Assembly (NCBI RefSeq): GCF_030246945.1
Contig: NZ_CP126742.1
Span: forward strand, 186,001-250,000
Direction: 5' to 3'
Length of the DNA stretch: 64,000 nucleotides
From: Microbacterium sp. zg-Y1090
GTDB taxonomy: Bacteria; Actinomycetota; Actinomycetes; Actinomycetales; Microbacteriaceae
Part shown: piece after piece, positions 27,980 to 36,255 of the stretch
How positions within the stretch are numbered: position 1 is the first letter of the stretch
How the letters are laid out: each line of letters starts with the position of its first letter
Made by a program: the position numbers and the translations under genes
The notes under the pieces: model-generated
Told to the model about the DNA's origin: nothing
The model's input: the letters and a program-made list of their open reading frames with translations, nothing else
Databases searched by the model: none

Positions 27980-28908
27980 TGCTGCTCCGTCCCCGCCAGC
28001 CCCGCCGCGATCACGGCGGCGTCGTGCCGCAGCAGGTCGAGGTAGGTGGGCACGGGCCCGTCAGGATCCGACAGCGAATCGACATAGAGAACCCCTCCGA
28101 ACACCGCGTCGGTGGCCTCGACGACACGCTGCATCGCGGCATCCGAGACGGTCGATTCGCAGAACACCGCGGGGATGCCGGTGTCCCGCACGGCATCGAT
28201 GGTCGCGGCGATGCGGCGCGGCGTGGCCTGCTGTTCGGCGTTGACCGGCCAGATGTAGTGCTCGGTGAGCCCCGCGTCGCGGGCGAGGTACGAGAACGCC
28301 CCCTCGCACGTCACGAGCGCGCGGTGCTCGGAGGGAAGGGTGTCGAGCACCGCCGTCAGCTCGTCGTGCAGCGCCTGCAGCTGCCGCTTGTAGGCGGCGC
28401 CGTTGCTCTGGAAGGCGGCGGCGTTGTCGGGATCGAGCTCAGTGAACGCGGCGACGAGGTTGTCGACGTAGACCTGGGCGTTGAGGGGAGACATCCAGGC
28501 GTGCGGGTTGTCTCGGCCGGCGTAGGCGTCCTCCCCGATCGCGATCGTGTCGACACCCTCGCTCACGACGACGCGGGGGACGTCGAGGTCGGCGATGAAC
28601 TGTTCGAACCAGGCCTCCAGGCCCAGCCCGTTGTCCAGCAGCAGGTCCGCCTCGCCTGCGCGGGCGACGTCGCCGGGGGTCGGCTCGTACCCGTGGATCT
28701 CCGCACCGATCTTGGTGATCGACTCCACCCGCAGGTGTTCGCCGGCCACGTTCTGCGCGATGTCCTGCAGCACCGTGAAGGTCGTGACGACGACGGGACG
28801 GTCGTCGTCACGCGCGGTGGAAGCCTCCGAGCACCCCGTCAGTGCGAGGGCGCTCGCGGTGACGATGGCCAGAAGAGCGGGGATCGGGCCGCGCGGAGTT
28901 TTCGGCAT
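27976..28908 (-). CDS. Manganese-type metal-binding lipoprotein of the ABC importer
   Basis: Cluster A-I substrate-binding lipoprotein of 310 residues. Signal peptide with lipobox LTGC (Cys26). The four metal ligands are visible as His72 (IHGYEP), His136 (NPHAWMS), Glu202 (CEGAFSY) and Asp277 (YVDSLS); this His-His-Glu-Asp set and its spacing match PsaA (67/139/205/280), which argues for Mn(II) rather than Zn, whose proteins usually have a third His and a His-rich loop. No Shine-Dalgarno is present; GCTAAT 8 bases before the ATG suggests a leaderless mRNA. An operator palindrome covers the start codon. Confidence 0.92.
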   Translation of the reverse strand: MPKTPRGPIPALLAIVTASALALTGCSEASTARDDDRPVVVTTFTVLQDIAQNVAGEHLRVESITKIGAEIHGYEPTPGDVARAGEADLLLDNGLGLEAWFEQFIADLDVPRVVVSEGVDTIAIGEDAYAGRDNPHAWMSPLNAQVYVDNLVAAFTELDPDNAAAFQSNGAAYKRQLQALHDELTAVLDTLPSEHRALVTCEGAFSYLARDAGLTEHYIWPVNAEQQATPRRIAATIDAVRDTGIPAVFCESTVSDAAMQRVVEATDAVFGGVLYVDSLSDPDGPVPTYLDLLRHDAAVIAAGLAGTEQQ

Positions 28909-28916
28909 GCCGAAAA
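28899..28916. promoter_or_regulatory. Metal-regulator palindrome 1, covering the start codon
   Basis: TTTTCGGCATGCCGAAAA is a perfect 18-bp palindrome; the central CAT is the start codon of the binding-protein gene on the minus strand. It is a strong candidate site for the DtxR/MntR regulator encoded at the end of the same gene group. Confidence 0.8.
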
Positions 28917-28927
28917 ATTAGCAGAGA

Positions 28928-28943
28928 TTTCGGTACGCCGAAA
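28928..28943. promoter_or_regulatory. Metal-regulator palindrome 2, over the promoter
   Basis: TTTCGG-TACG-CCGAAA has perfect 6-bp arms identical to the arms of palindrome 1. The centres are 28 bp apart. It lies just upstream of the -10-like GCTAAT (28917-28922), so a bound repressor would exclude RNA polymerase. Confidence 0.8.
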
Positions 28944-29035
28944 AGTGTTTCTGCGCACCTGCGCCCCTCCGGGATGACCAGGCCGGACAGGGGTCTGCGC
29001 GGGGCTCCCCCGGGAACGCTGGGTAGCCTGAAGGG

Positions 29036-29713
29036 GTGACTGACCGCGCCGCCTCCGCTCCCGACGGCGCCGTCGTGCCCGCCGAGGTGCCGGAGCCCGC
29101 CGAGCCGACGCTGCCCTACGGCGTCGGCCCGTGGCCGGGTGGTCCCGAGGCGTGGCCCGACGACCCCCGCTACGACCGCGACCTGCTCGCCGAGGGCGAC
29201 CGGCGCAACGTCGTGGACCACTACCGGTATTGGACGATGGCGGCGATCGTGGCCGACCTCGATGCGAAGCGGCATCCGTTCCACGTCGCCATCGAGAACT
29301 GGCAGCACGACATGAACATCGGATCGATCGTGCGCAGCGCCAACGCGTTCGCCGCCGCCGAGGTGCACATCATCGGAAAGCGGCGCTGGAACCGGCGCGG
29401 TGCGATGGTCACCGACCGCTACCAGCACGTGCGTCACCACGAGGACGTCGCGGCATTCGCCGCCTGGGCGGACGAGGCCGGCCTGCCGGTCGTCGCCGTC
29501 GACAACGTGCCCGGGTCGGTCCCCGTGGATCGCGCCGAGCTGCCCCAGCGGTGCGTGCTGCTGTTCGGTCAGGAAGGTCCGGGCCTCTCGGAGGAGGCGC
29601 TCGCCGCCGCCGACGGGGTCGTCGAGATCGCGCAGTACGGCTCGACCCGCTCCATCAACGCCAGCGCCGCGGCGGCCATCGTCATGTACGAGTGGTGCCG
29701 GCGCTGGGCGTGA
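29036..29713 (+). CDS. TrmH/SpoU family RNA 2'-O-methyltransferase (SPOUT)
   Basis: Knotted methyltransferase of 225 residues that methylates a ribose 2'-OH in tRNA or rRNA using SAM. All three SPOUT motifs are present: ENWQHDMNIGSIVRSANAF (motif 1), LLFGQEGPGLS (motif 2) and QYGSTRSINASAAAAIVMYEW (motif 3). Which RNA nucleotide it modifies cannot be told. GTG 29036 has TAGCCT 6 bases upstream. It is convergent with and only 3 bases from the MATE gene. Confidence 0.9.
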   Translation: MTDRAASAPDGAVVPAEVPEPAEPTLPYGVGPWPGGPEAWPDDPRYDRDLLAEGDRRNVVDHYRYWTMAAIVADLDAKRHPFHVAIENWQHDMNIGSIVRSANAFAAAEVHIIGKRRWNRRGAMVTDRYQHVRHHEDVAAFAAWADEAGLPVVAVDNVPGSVPVDRAELPQRCVLLFGQEGPGLSEEALAAADGVVEIAQYGSTRSINASAAAAIVMYEWCRRWA

Positions 29714-29716
29714 GCG

Positions 29717-31039
29717 TCACACGCCGGCGCTGATCCACTGCGGCCGCCGCACCCGCCAGGTGAGGGTCGCCAGCCGCGCCAGCATGTACACGCCGAAGAA
29801 CGTCGCCGCCAGCCACGCCAGCCCGGCCGCGCCCTGCGGCTGCAGCGCGCCGACCAGCAGCAGCGCCGGCACGAAGGGCAGCAGGTTCAGCCCCCCGGCG
29901 ATCGCGAGATAGCGCACGTCGCCGGCGCCCATCAGCACACCGTCGAGCACGAAGACCACCCCGCACACCGGCTGCGCCAGCGCCAGCACGAGCAGCGCCG
30001 GCTGCACCAGCGCCGCAATCGCGGGATCGCCGGTGAACAGCAGCCCGATCACGCCCGACGCCGCGGCGACGACCACGCCCACGAGCACGCCGAAGCATCC
30101 ACCCCACGCCACGGTGCGCTGCAGCACCTTGCGCACCGCGCGCTCGTCGCCGGCACCGAGGCTCTTGCCGATGAGCGCCTGCGCGGCGATCGCCAGTGCG
30201 TCCAGAGCGAAGGCGGCCGTGGAGAAGATCGTGAACGCGACCTGCCAGCCCGCGAGCTCCTCCGTGCCCAGTGCCGTCGCCACCCCCACCGTGGCCAGCA
30301 GTGCGGCGCGCAGCGACACGGTACGCAGGAACAGCCACCCGCCTGAGCGCGCCGATCCGCGCACGCCCTCGCGGTGGGGCAGGACGGATGCCGCATGGCG
30401 CTGGGCCAGTCGCTGCACGACGACCGCGTAGGCGGCCACCATCGCCCACTGGGCGACGACGGTGCCGGCTGCAGAGCCGGCGATGCCCCAGCCGAGACCG
30501 TAGATGAACAGCCAGTTCAGCAGGGCGTTCGCGGTGAACCCGAGGCCGGCGATCCACAGGGGCGTCACGGTGTCCTGCATCCCGCGCAGCAGGCCGGTGG
30601 CCGCGAACACGATGAGCATCGCCGGCAGGCCCCACATCGAGATGCCGAGGTAGATCTCGGCCTGCTCGGCCACCTCCGCCGTTGCGCCGAACAGGCCGAC
30701 GACGGTCGGGGTCGCCAGCGAGCCGACCAAGGCCAGCACGGCGCCCAGCCCCAGCGCGAGCCACAGCCCGTCGATCCCCGCGCGCACCGCCGAGCCCATC
30801 TCGCCCGCACCGAAGCGGCGGGCGACGGCCGGCGTGGTCGCGTAGGCGAGGAAGACCATCAGGCCCACGATCGTCTGCAGCACCGCCCCGGCGATCCCCA
30901 GGCCCGCCAGCGGCACCACCCCGAGGTGGCCGACGAGGGCGGCATCCACGATGAGGAACAGCGGCTCGGCCACCAGGGCGCCCAGCGCCGGCACGGCCAG
31001 CCGCAGGATGTCGCGGTTGAGCGGGTCGCGCGTGGTCAC
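29717..31039 (-). CDS. MATE family multidrug/toxin extrusion transporter (DinF-like)
   Basis: Twelve-helix cation/drug antiporter of 440 residues. It starts DILRLAVPALGALVAEPLFLIVDAALVGHLGVVPLAGLGIAGAVL, the sequence typical of DinF-type MATE proteins with the essential Asp in the first helix, and repeats the fold after residue 230. Substrates of such pumps are cationic drugs, dyes or metabolites. GTG start; TAGGCT is 6 bases upstream (31046-31051). It is divergent from the M13 peptidase. Confidence 0.92.
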   Translation of the reverse strand: MTTRDPLNRDILRLAVPALGALVAEPLFLIVDAALVGHLGVVPLAGLGIAGAVLQTIVGLMVFLAYATTPAVARRFGAGEMGSAVRAGIDGLWLALGLGAVLALVGSLATPTVVGLFGATAEVAEQAEIYLGISMWGLPAMLIVFAATGLLRGMQDTVTPLWIAGLGFTANALLNWLFIYGLGWGIAGSAAGTVVAQWAMVAAYAVVVQRLAQRHAASVLPHREGVRGSARSGGWLFLRTVSLRAALLATVGVATALGTEELAGWQVAFTIFSTAAFALDALAIAAQALIGKSLGAGDERAVRKVLQRTVAWGGCFGVLVGVVVAAASGVIGLLFTGDPAIAALVQPALLVLALAQPVCGVVFVLDGVLMGAGDVRYLAIAGGLNLLPFVPALLLVGALQPQGAAGLAWLAATFFGVYMLARLATLTWRVRRPQWISAGV

Positions 31040-31113
31040 CCGTCGAGCCTACGGCCGCGAGAGCGCGGCATCCGCGCCGCGCAGGCACAGGTGCCGCGCC
31101 TATCCTGGGAAGC

Positions 31114-33096
31114 ATGACCGACGCCCTCCCCTCCGGCCTTGCGCTCGACGACCTGAGCCCCGAGATCCGCCCCCAGGATGACCTGTTCCGCCACGTCAAC
31201 GGTGCGTGGCTCGACCGTACCGAGATCCCCGAAGACAAGGCGCGCTGGGGATCGTTCCACCTCCTCGCCGAGCAGGCGGAGCAGCACGTCCGCGCGATCG
31301 TCGACGAGTCCCAGGACGCCGAGCCCGGCACCGAGGCGCGCAAGATCGGCGACCTCTACACGAGCTTCATGGACACCGAGCGCATCGCCGCCCTCGGCGC
31401 CGAGCCGCTGCAGGCGCTGCTGTCCCAGGTGGATGCCGTCACCACGGTGCCCGAGCTGCTGAGCACGGTCGGTCGTCTCGAGCGCGACGGGGTCGGCAGC
31501 TTCTTCGGCATCTACATCGAGCCCGACCCCGGCAACCCCGAGCGCTACGTGCCGTTCGTGCTGCAGAACGGGCTGTCGCTGCCCGACGAGAGCTACTACC
31601 GGCTCGAGAGCTTCGCCGAGACGCGGGCCGCCCACCGTGCGCACATCCACCGCATCCTGGAGATGGCCGGCGTCGCGGACGCCGGCGCCCAGGCCGACCG
31701 CGTCGTGGCGCTCGAGACGGAACTGGCGTCGCACCACTGGGACAACGTGCGCAGCCGTGACGCGGTCGCCACGTACAACCTCAAGACGTGGGACGAGGTG
31801 CGCGCCCTGGTCGGCGTCGACCTCGACCCGTGGCGCGAGGCCGTCGCCCCCGGACATGACGGCGCGTTCGCCGAGCTCAACGTCAACCAGCCCTCGTATC
31901 TCGAGGGACTGGGCTCCGTGCTCACCGAGGAGCGACTGGAGGACTGGAAGGCGTGGCTGCGCTTCCAGATCGTGCACAGCATGGCGGCCTTCCTGTCCGA
32001 TGACTTCGTCGAGGAGAACTTCTCCTTCTACGGCACCCAGCTCACCGGTGTTCCGGTGAACCGCGAGCGGTGGAAGCGCGGCGTGGGCCTCGTCGAGGCG
32101 GCGCTGGGCGAGGCCGTGGGCAAGGTCTACGTCGAGCGGCACTTCCCGCCTGAGGCCAAGACCGCGATGGATGAGCTGGTCGCCAATCTCGTCGAGGCGT
32201 ACCGTCGATCGATCTCGGGCCTGGAGTGGATGAGCCCGGAGACCCGCGAGCGGGCCCTCGCCAAGCTCGAAGCCTTCACACCCAAGATCGGCTACCCGGT
32301 GAAGTGGAAGGACTACGCCACCCTCGAGATCGACCCCACCGACCTCGTCGGCAACGTGCGCCGCGCCCACGTGTGGGAGCACGACCGCCAGCTGGCCCGC
32401 GTGGGTCAGCCGATCGACCGCGACGAGTGGTACATGACCCCGCAGACGGTCAACGCCTACTACAACCCGCTGATGAACGAGATCGTCTTCCCTGCCGCGA
32501 TCCTGCAGTACCCCTTCTTCGACGCCGGGCGGGATGCCGCGGCGAACTACGGCGGCATCGGCGCCGTGATCGGGCACGAGATCGGCCACGGCTTCGACGA
32601 CCAGGGGAGCCGGTTCGACGGCGACGGGTCGCTGCGCGACTGGTGGACGGACGCCGACCGCGCCGCGTTCGAAGAGCGCACGAAGAACCTCATCGCGCAG
32701 TACGACGCTCTCGTGCCGGTCGGGCTCTCGGCGGAGCACCACGTCAACGGCGCGCTCACCATCGGTGAGAACATCGGCGACCTCGGCGGCCTCGGCATCG
32801 CGCTCAAGGCGTACGCCCTCTCGCTGGGTACCGACGAGGACGGCATCGCCGCCGAGGCGCCCGTGATCGACGGTTACACCGGCATCCAGCGCCTGCTGAT
32901 GAGCTGGGCGCAGGTGTGGGAGCAGAAGAGCCGCGACGCCGAGACGATCCGCCTGCTCACGATCGACCCGCACTCGCCCAACGAGTTCCGGTGCAACCAG
33001 ATCGTGCGCAACATCGACGCGTTCTACGACGCATTCGATGTGACCGAGGGCGACGCCCTGTGGATGCCTCCCGCCGACCGGGTCACGATCTGGTGA
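31114..33096 (+). CDS. M13 family zinc metallopeptidase (neprilysin/PepO)
   Basis: Peptidase of 660 residues that cleaves short peptides on the amino side of hydrophobic residues. The C-terminal catalytic part has the zinc motif HEIGH (His488, His492) inside VIGHEIGHGFDDQGSRFD, the third ligand in GENIGDLGGL, the substrate-side NAYYNPLMNEIVFPAAILQ, and ends in the family's MPPADRVTIW. There is no signal peptide, so the enzyme is probably cytoplasmic, as in many actinobacteria. TATCCT lies 7 bases before the ATG. Monocistronic. Confidence 0.95.
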   Translation: MTDALPSGLALDDLSPEIRPQDDLFRHVNGAWLDRTEIPEDKARWGSFHLLAEQAEQHVRAIVDESQDAEPGTEARKIGDLYTSFMDTERIAALGAEPLQALLSQVDAVTTVPELLSTVGRLERDGVGSFFGIYIEPDPGNPERYVPFVLQNGLSLPDESYYRLESFAETRAAHRAHIHRILEMAGVADAGAQADRVVALETELASHHWDNVRSRDAVATYNLKTWDEVRALVGVDLDPWREAVAPGHDGAFAELNVNQPSYLEGLGSVLTEERLEDWKAWLRFQIVHSMAAFLSDDFVEENFSFYGTQLTGVPVNRERWKRGVGLVEAALGEAVGKVYVERHFPPEAKTAMDELVANLVEAYRRSISGLEWMSPETRERALAKLEAFTPKIGYPVKWKDYATLEIDPTDLVGNVRRAHVWEHDRQLARVGQPIDRDEWYMTPQTVNAYYNPLMNEIVFPAAILQYPFFDAGRDAAANYGGIGAVIGHEIGHGFDDQGSRFDGDGSLRDWWTDADRAAFEERTKNLIAQYDALVPVGLSAEHHVNGALTIGENIGDLGGLGIALKAYALSLGTDEDGIAAEAPVIDGYTGIQRLLMSWAQVWEQKSRDAETIRLLTIDPHSPNEFRCNQIVRNIDAFYDAFDVTEGDALWMPPADRVTIW

Positions 33097-33163
33097 CCAC
33101 CCGCCGCTCACGCCGACTCCGGCCGGCGTGAGCGGCACCCCCTCATTTCGGAAGGACGCACGC

Positions 33164-34078
33164 GTGGGCAATCCCGACCCGCAGCGCAGCCGCGAGAAGC
33201 AGCCACCCCTGCGGGGTGCGCGACGAAAGCCGCGCCGTGAGGCAGCTGCGCGGCGCTCATTCACCGCGACGTGGAAGGTGCTCGACGAGCTCGCCGCGTC
33301 GGGCGCACGGCTGTCCGTGCGCGTGGAGGACCTCGACAACGGCGAGGCGGTGCTCGCGGGTGACGACCACCGCACCCTGCCCGTCGCCGGGCTGGGGGTC
33401 GTCCCCCTCCTCCTCGAGACGGCGGCGGCCTTCGAAGACGGAAGGCTGGATCCGCTGGAGATCGTCGACCGCCAGCAGCTGCCGCCGGTGGCCGTCGCCG
33501 GCGTCTGGCAGCACCTCAAGGCGCCGGCGCTGCCCCTGGCCGACCTGGCCGTGCTCGCCTCGGCGACCGGTGATGCGCTCGCCACCAACGCCCTGCTCGA
33601 GCGGGTGGGGCTGCCGGCGGTGCGCTCCCGGCTGGAGTCTCTGGGCATCGACCACACCGCGCTCATGGACGGATTCCGCAACGAGCGCGGTCCCGACGAC
33701 GCCCCTCAGGTGGCGCTGGGCACCGCTCGCGAGCTGGCGGGACTGTTCTCGTCGCTGGTGAACGCCCGGGCGGTCTCTCCGGGGGTCAGCGCTCAGGTGT
33801 CGGAGTGGCTGAGCCTGAACGTGGACCTCACGCTCGCGGCATCCGCCACGGGGCTCGACCCCTTTGCGCACGAGGACGACGCCCACGGCCTGCTGTTCGT
33901 CAACAAGACCGGGCGAGGCGACGGGATCCGGGCCGAGGGCGGCGTCCTGGCCGGCCCCCGCGCGGGGGTGGCCTACGCGATGCTGGTCGCGTTCGATGAC
34001 CTGTCGATCGCCCACCGCCTGCGCGTTCACGAGGCCTTCCGCACCCTGGGCGTCGAGCTCATGGAGTACGTGTACTGA
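33164..34078 (+). CDS. Serine beta-lactamase-fold protein with lost catalytic residues (pseudoenzyme)
   Basis: Protein of 304 residues with the class A beta-lactamase layout but a ruined active site. The segment that should read SxxK is A-G-L-G-V (Gly76 and Val79 replace Ser and Lys), the SDN loop is G-D-A (136-138), while the third box KTG (248-250) and the flanking fold remain. There is no signal peptide; the first 30 residues are Arg/Lys-rich. It therefore cannot act as an acyl-serine beta-lactamase and is probably cytoplasmic, perhaps a binding or scaffold protein. GTG 33164 is favoured by GAAGGAC 6 bases upstream; GTG 33128 is possible. Confidence 0.75.
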   Translation: MGNPDPQRSREKQPPLRGARRKPRREAAARRSFTATWKVLDELAASGARLSVRVEDLDNGEAVLAGDDHRTLPVAGLGVVPLLLETAAAFEDGRLDPLEIVDRQQLPPVAVAGVWQHLKAPALPLADLAVLASATGDALATNALLERVGLPAVRSRLESLGIDHTALMDGFRNERGPDDAPQVALGTARELAGLFSSLVNARAVSPGVSAQVSEWLSLNVDLTLAASATGLDPFAHEDDAHGLLFVNKTGRGDGIRAEGGVLAGPRAGVAYAMLVAFDDLSIAHRLRVHEAFRTLGVELMEYVY

Positions 34079-34342
34079 CCGGTCGTTGAGCGAGCGCAGC
34101 GAGACCCCGGTCGTTGAGCGAGCGCAGCGAGACGAAACGCCCCGTGCCCTTCGGCGTTTCGTCTCGGTCGCTGCGCTCCCTCGCTCAACGAGCGGTACGC
34201 CCTCGGTCGTTGAGCGAGCGCAGCGAGACGAAACGCCCCGCCCGCCCCGGTCGCTGCGCTCCCTCGCTCAACAACCGCCGCGTCGCGGCACCCCGGTCGT
34301 TGAGCGAGCGCAGCGAGACGAAACGCCCCGGTCGTCGGGGTC
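34079..34342. repeat. Cluster of direct and inverted copies of a ~35-bp intergenic repeat
   Basis: Core GGTCGTTGAGCGAGCGCAGC followed by GAGACGAAACGC. Four direct copies begin near 34079 (truncated), 34107, 34202 and 34292; two inverted copies lie at 34153-34192 and 34248-34272. The copies at 34107 and 34153 can fold into one long stem. The 304-base gap 34079-34382 is almost filled by them; the rest is the YjbR start region with a CAGGAT box (34371-34376). Confidence 0.85.
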
Positions 34343-34382
34343 GGCGGTTTCCCCCCGCCATACCCCGCGGCAGGATGTCGGC

Positions 34383-34769
34383 ATGGAGCATCCGCTGATG
34401 TTCGACCACGACGATCCGCAGCTGCAGCGGCTGCGCGCGGTGTGCCTGGCGCTCCCCGAAGCGCAGGAGAGGATCAGCCACGGCCGGCCGAACTTCTTCA
34501 CCGTGCGCACTTTCTGCTACTTCGGCGGCAGCGCCCGGGTGGGACCGGGCGATTGGGTGCCGCATGACGGGGCGATCATCGTGCGGCCCGACCCCGTCGA
34601 TGAGCCCGCGCTGCGTCAGGATGCCCGATTCTTCGTGCCCGCCTACCTCGGCCCCTCGGGGTGGCTCGGCATCGACCTCGCCGACCTGGACTGGGACGAG
34701 GTCGCGGAGCTCGTCGACGCCTCCTACCGGGTGACCGCTCCGGCCCGCCTGGCGAGGCTGCTGGACTAG
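34383..34769 (+). CDS. MmcQ/YjbR family protein
   Basis: Small protein of 128 residues with the CyaY-like fold of the MmcQ/YjbR family. It reads LQRLRAVCLALPEAQERISHGRPNFFTVRTFCYFG, with the conserved P-E-x-x-E near residue 25, a central DGAIIVRPDP and the ending GWLGIDL-DWDEVAELVDASYRVTAPARLARLLD. Members are described as DNA-binding but the function is uncertain. ATG 34383 follows CAGGAT by 6 bases and comes right after the repeat cluster. A second family member lies at 35804. Confidence 0.8.
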   Translation: MEHPLMFDHDDPQLQRLRAVCLALPEAQERISHGRPNFFTVRTFCYFGGSARVGPGDWVPHDGAIIVRPDPVDEPALRQDARFFVPAYLGPSGWLGIDLADLDWDEVAELVDASYRVTAPARLARLLD

Positions 34770-35031
34770 CGGGGCCCGGGTCGCCGTCGGGGAGTCCTGT
34801 CCTCCTGGCGACCGCCTCGGAGCTCCGGGCACCCAGGCGCCGGATGTCGCCCACCGCCCACGCCGCGACGACGAACCCGGCGAGTCCCAGCGCGACCGCG
34901 AGCGGCGTCGCGGGTCCCGTGCGCGTGTAGGGGAGTGTCGCCGTCAGCAGCACGACGGCGGCCATCAGGGCGGCGGATGCCGCGACGAGCGCCAGGATCG
35001 GTGTCGCCCTGTATCCGCGGGCCTGCGGCAT
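34576..35031 (-). CDS. Candidate two-span membrane protein, 3' half antisense to the YjbR gene
   Basis: The first 65 residues look real: ATPILALVAASAALMAAVVLLTATLPYTRTG is one membrane span with an outside turn, followed by PLAVALGLAGFVVAAWAVGDIRRLG as a second span. After about residue 80 the frame becomes Arg/Pro-rich and lies opposite the YjbR gene (34576-34769), which looks like antisense translation. Either the gene overlaps a convergent neighbour, or a frameshift has removed the true end. It starts 17 bases after a 60-residue membrane ORF on the same strand. I do not recognise the family. Confidence 0.4.
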   Translation of the reverse strand: MPQARGYRATPILALVAASAALMAAVVLLTATLPYTRTGPATPLAVALGLAGFVVAAWAVGDIRRLGARSSEAVARRTGLPDGDPGPASPAASPGGPERSPGRRRRRAPRPRPSPGRRGRCRATPRGRGRRARRIGHPDAARAHRRGRAAR

Positions 35032-35048
35032 CCGGTGCGTCGAGGGCC

Positions 35049-35231
35049 TCAGCGCGCCGGCCCCATCAGACGGATGCCGACGAGCACCAGAGCGGCGCCG
35101 ATCGCTGCGGCCCCGATCAGCGCGATCAGGGTGCCGCCGCCGAGGGGAAGGATCGTGCCCCAGACGCCCAGTGCGAGCCCGCCGAGGAAGAGGGCGGCGA
35201 TGTACGTCCTGACGGGGGTGGAGGTCGTCAC
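35049..35231 (-). CDS. Small two-span membrane protein of 60 residues
   Basis: GTG-started frame. After a short basic N terminus, TYIAALFLGGLALGVWGTILPLG and TLIALIGAAAIGAALVLVGIRLMG form two hydrophobic helices with a Gly turn between. An extended -10 (TGCTAGATT; TAGATT is 35238-35243 on this strand) is 6 bases before the start, so a leaderless message is likely. No family is recognised. It is followed by the two-span ORF that ends at 34576. Confidence 0.55.
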   Translation of the reverse strand: MTTSTPVRTYIAALFLGGLALGVWGTILPLGGGTLIALIGAAAIGAALVLVGIRLMGPAR

Positions 35232-35308
35232 GCTCGCAATCTAGCAGTTGGGGCGAAGCGCGCGCCCGGCCCCGGCGGGGACGCTGCTCTCTGCGCCAGA
35301 ATGCAGGG

Positions 35309-35725
35309 ATGCCGCTTTTCGATCACCTCGGAGTCTCCGTCGACGACCTCGACCGCGCCATCGCAGAGTTCGACCCCGTGCTGACGGCGCTGGGGCTCGC
35401 GCGTGAGAGCGGCGACGGCAACGGGGCGGCGTGGTATGCCGAGGGGGAGACCGAGTTCATCCTCATGCCCGCCCGCGAGCCCGGGTCGGGTCCGCACCGG
35501 CACGGCCGCGTCGGGTGGCAGCACCTGGCCTTCGCCGTCGACTCGCGCGCCGATGTCGACCGCCTGCACCAGGTGGCGGTGGATGCCGGATGGTCGGTGG
35601 TGCGCGAGCCGAAGACCTACCCGCGCTTCAGCGAGCGGTACTACGCGTCGTTCCTGGAGAACGCCGATGGCATCCGCATCGAGTTCATGCACAACCCGCC
35701 CGCCGTTATGGCCGGCGAAAGCTGA
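35309..35725 (+). CDS. VOC family protein
   Basis: Glyoxalase-fold protein of 138 residues. It starts FDHLGVSVDDLDRAIAEFDPVLTALGLA with a possible metal His, has GWQHLAFAVDSRADVDRLHQVAVDAGW, and ends YYASFLENADGIRIEFMHNPP with a possible metal Glu. The His/His/Glu positions suggest a metal site and thus a lyase or dioxygenase-like activity, not known further. CAGAAT is 6 bases before the ATG, a leaderless arrangement. Confidence 0.82.
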   Translation: MPLFDHLGVSVDDLDRAIAEFDPVLTALGLARESGDGNGAAWYAEGETEFILMPAREPGSGPHRHGRVGWQHLAFAVDSRADVDRLHQVAVDAGWSVVREPKTYPRFSERYYASFLENADGIRIEFMHNPPAVMAGES

Positions 35726-35803
35726 GCCGACCGGGAGCGGACGGCGGTCGCAGGGTCGTCCCGCGGCGTCGTCCATGTCCGCACCCGCGCGTACCCTGGC
35801 GGC

Positions 35804-36202
35804 ATGGCCACCCTCGACGACGTGCGACGGATCGCGGCGGGCCTGCCCGGCAGCGAGGAGCGCGCCACCACGGGCGGCGCGGCGTGGTTCGTGCGCGGTC
35901 GGCTGTACGCCTGGGAGTGCCATCCGTGGCCGAGCATCCCCGCCGACATGCGCGCGGTCATCGCGGCCGAATCCGTCGTGGCGGTGAGGGTGGCCGACCG
36001 TGTGGACGCCCGTGCTCTGATCGAGATGGCGCCGTCGGTGTTCCTGCGCGAGACGACGCGCTGGAGCGAGCCGAAGGTCGCGTTCCGGCTGGCCGGGATC
36101 GATCCCGAGCACCTGACGGAGCTGGTGACCGAAGCCTGGCGGGTGCAGGCGCCGAAGTACCTGCGTGTGCCGTTCGATGAGGCGCATCCGGCGGGTGCCT
36201 GA
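35804..36202 (+). CDS. MmcQ/YjbR family protein
   Basis: Protein of 132 residues with the family pattern VRRIAAGLPGSEERATTGGAAWFVRGRLYAWE, a middle VAVRVADRVDARALIEMAPSVFLRETTRWSEPKVAFRLAGIDPEHLTELVTEAWRVQAPKYL. The second member of the family within 1.5 kb, but divergent enough that a recent tandem duplication is unlikely. Function unknown. TACCCT lies 6 bases before the ATG. A 14-bp tandem repeat separates it from the convergent purU. Confidence 0.8.
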   Translation: MATLDDVRRIAAGLPGSEERATTGGAAWFVRGRLYAWECHPWPSIPADMRAVIAAESVVAVRVADRVDARALIEMAPSVFLRETTRWSEPKVAFRLAGIDPEHLTELVTEAWRVQAPKYLRVPFDEAHPAGA

Positions 36203-36255
36203 CCCGGTTTCGGCGATCGTCCGCGGCAGCCGCCGGGGTGGCGGCGGTCGTGTCG

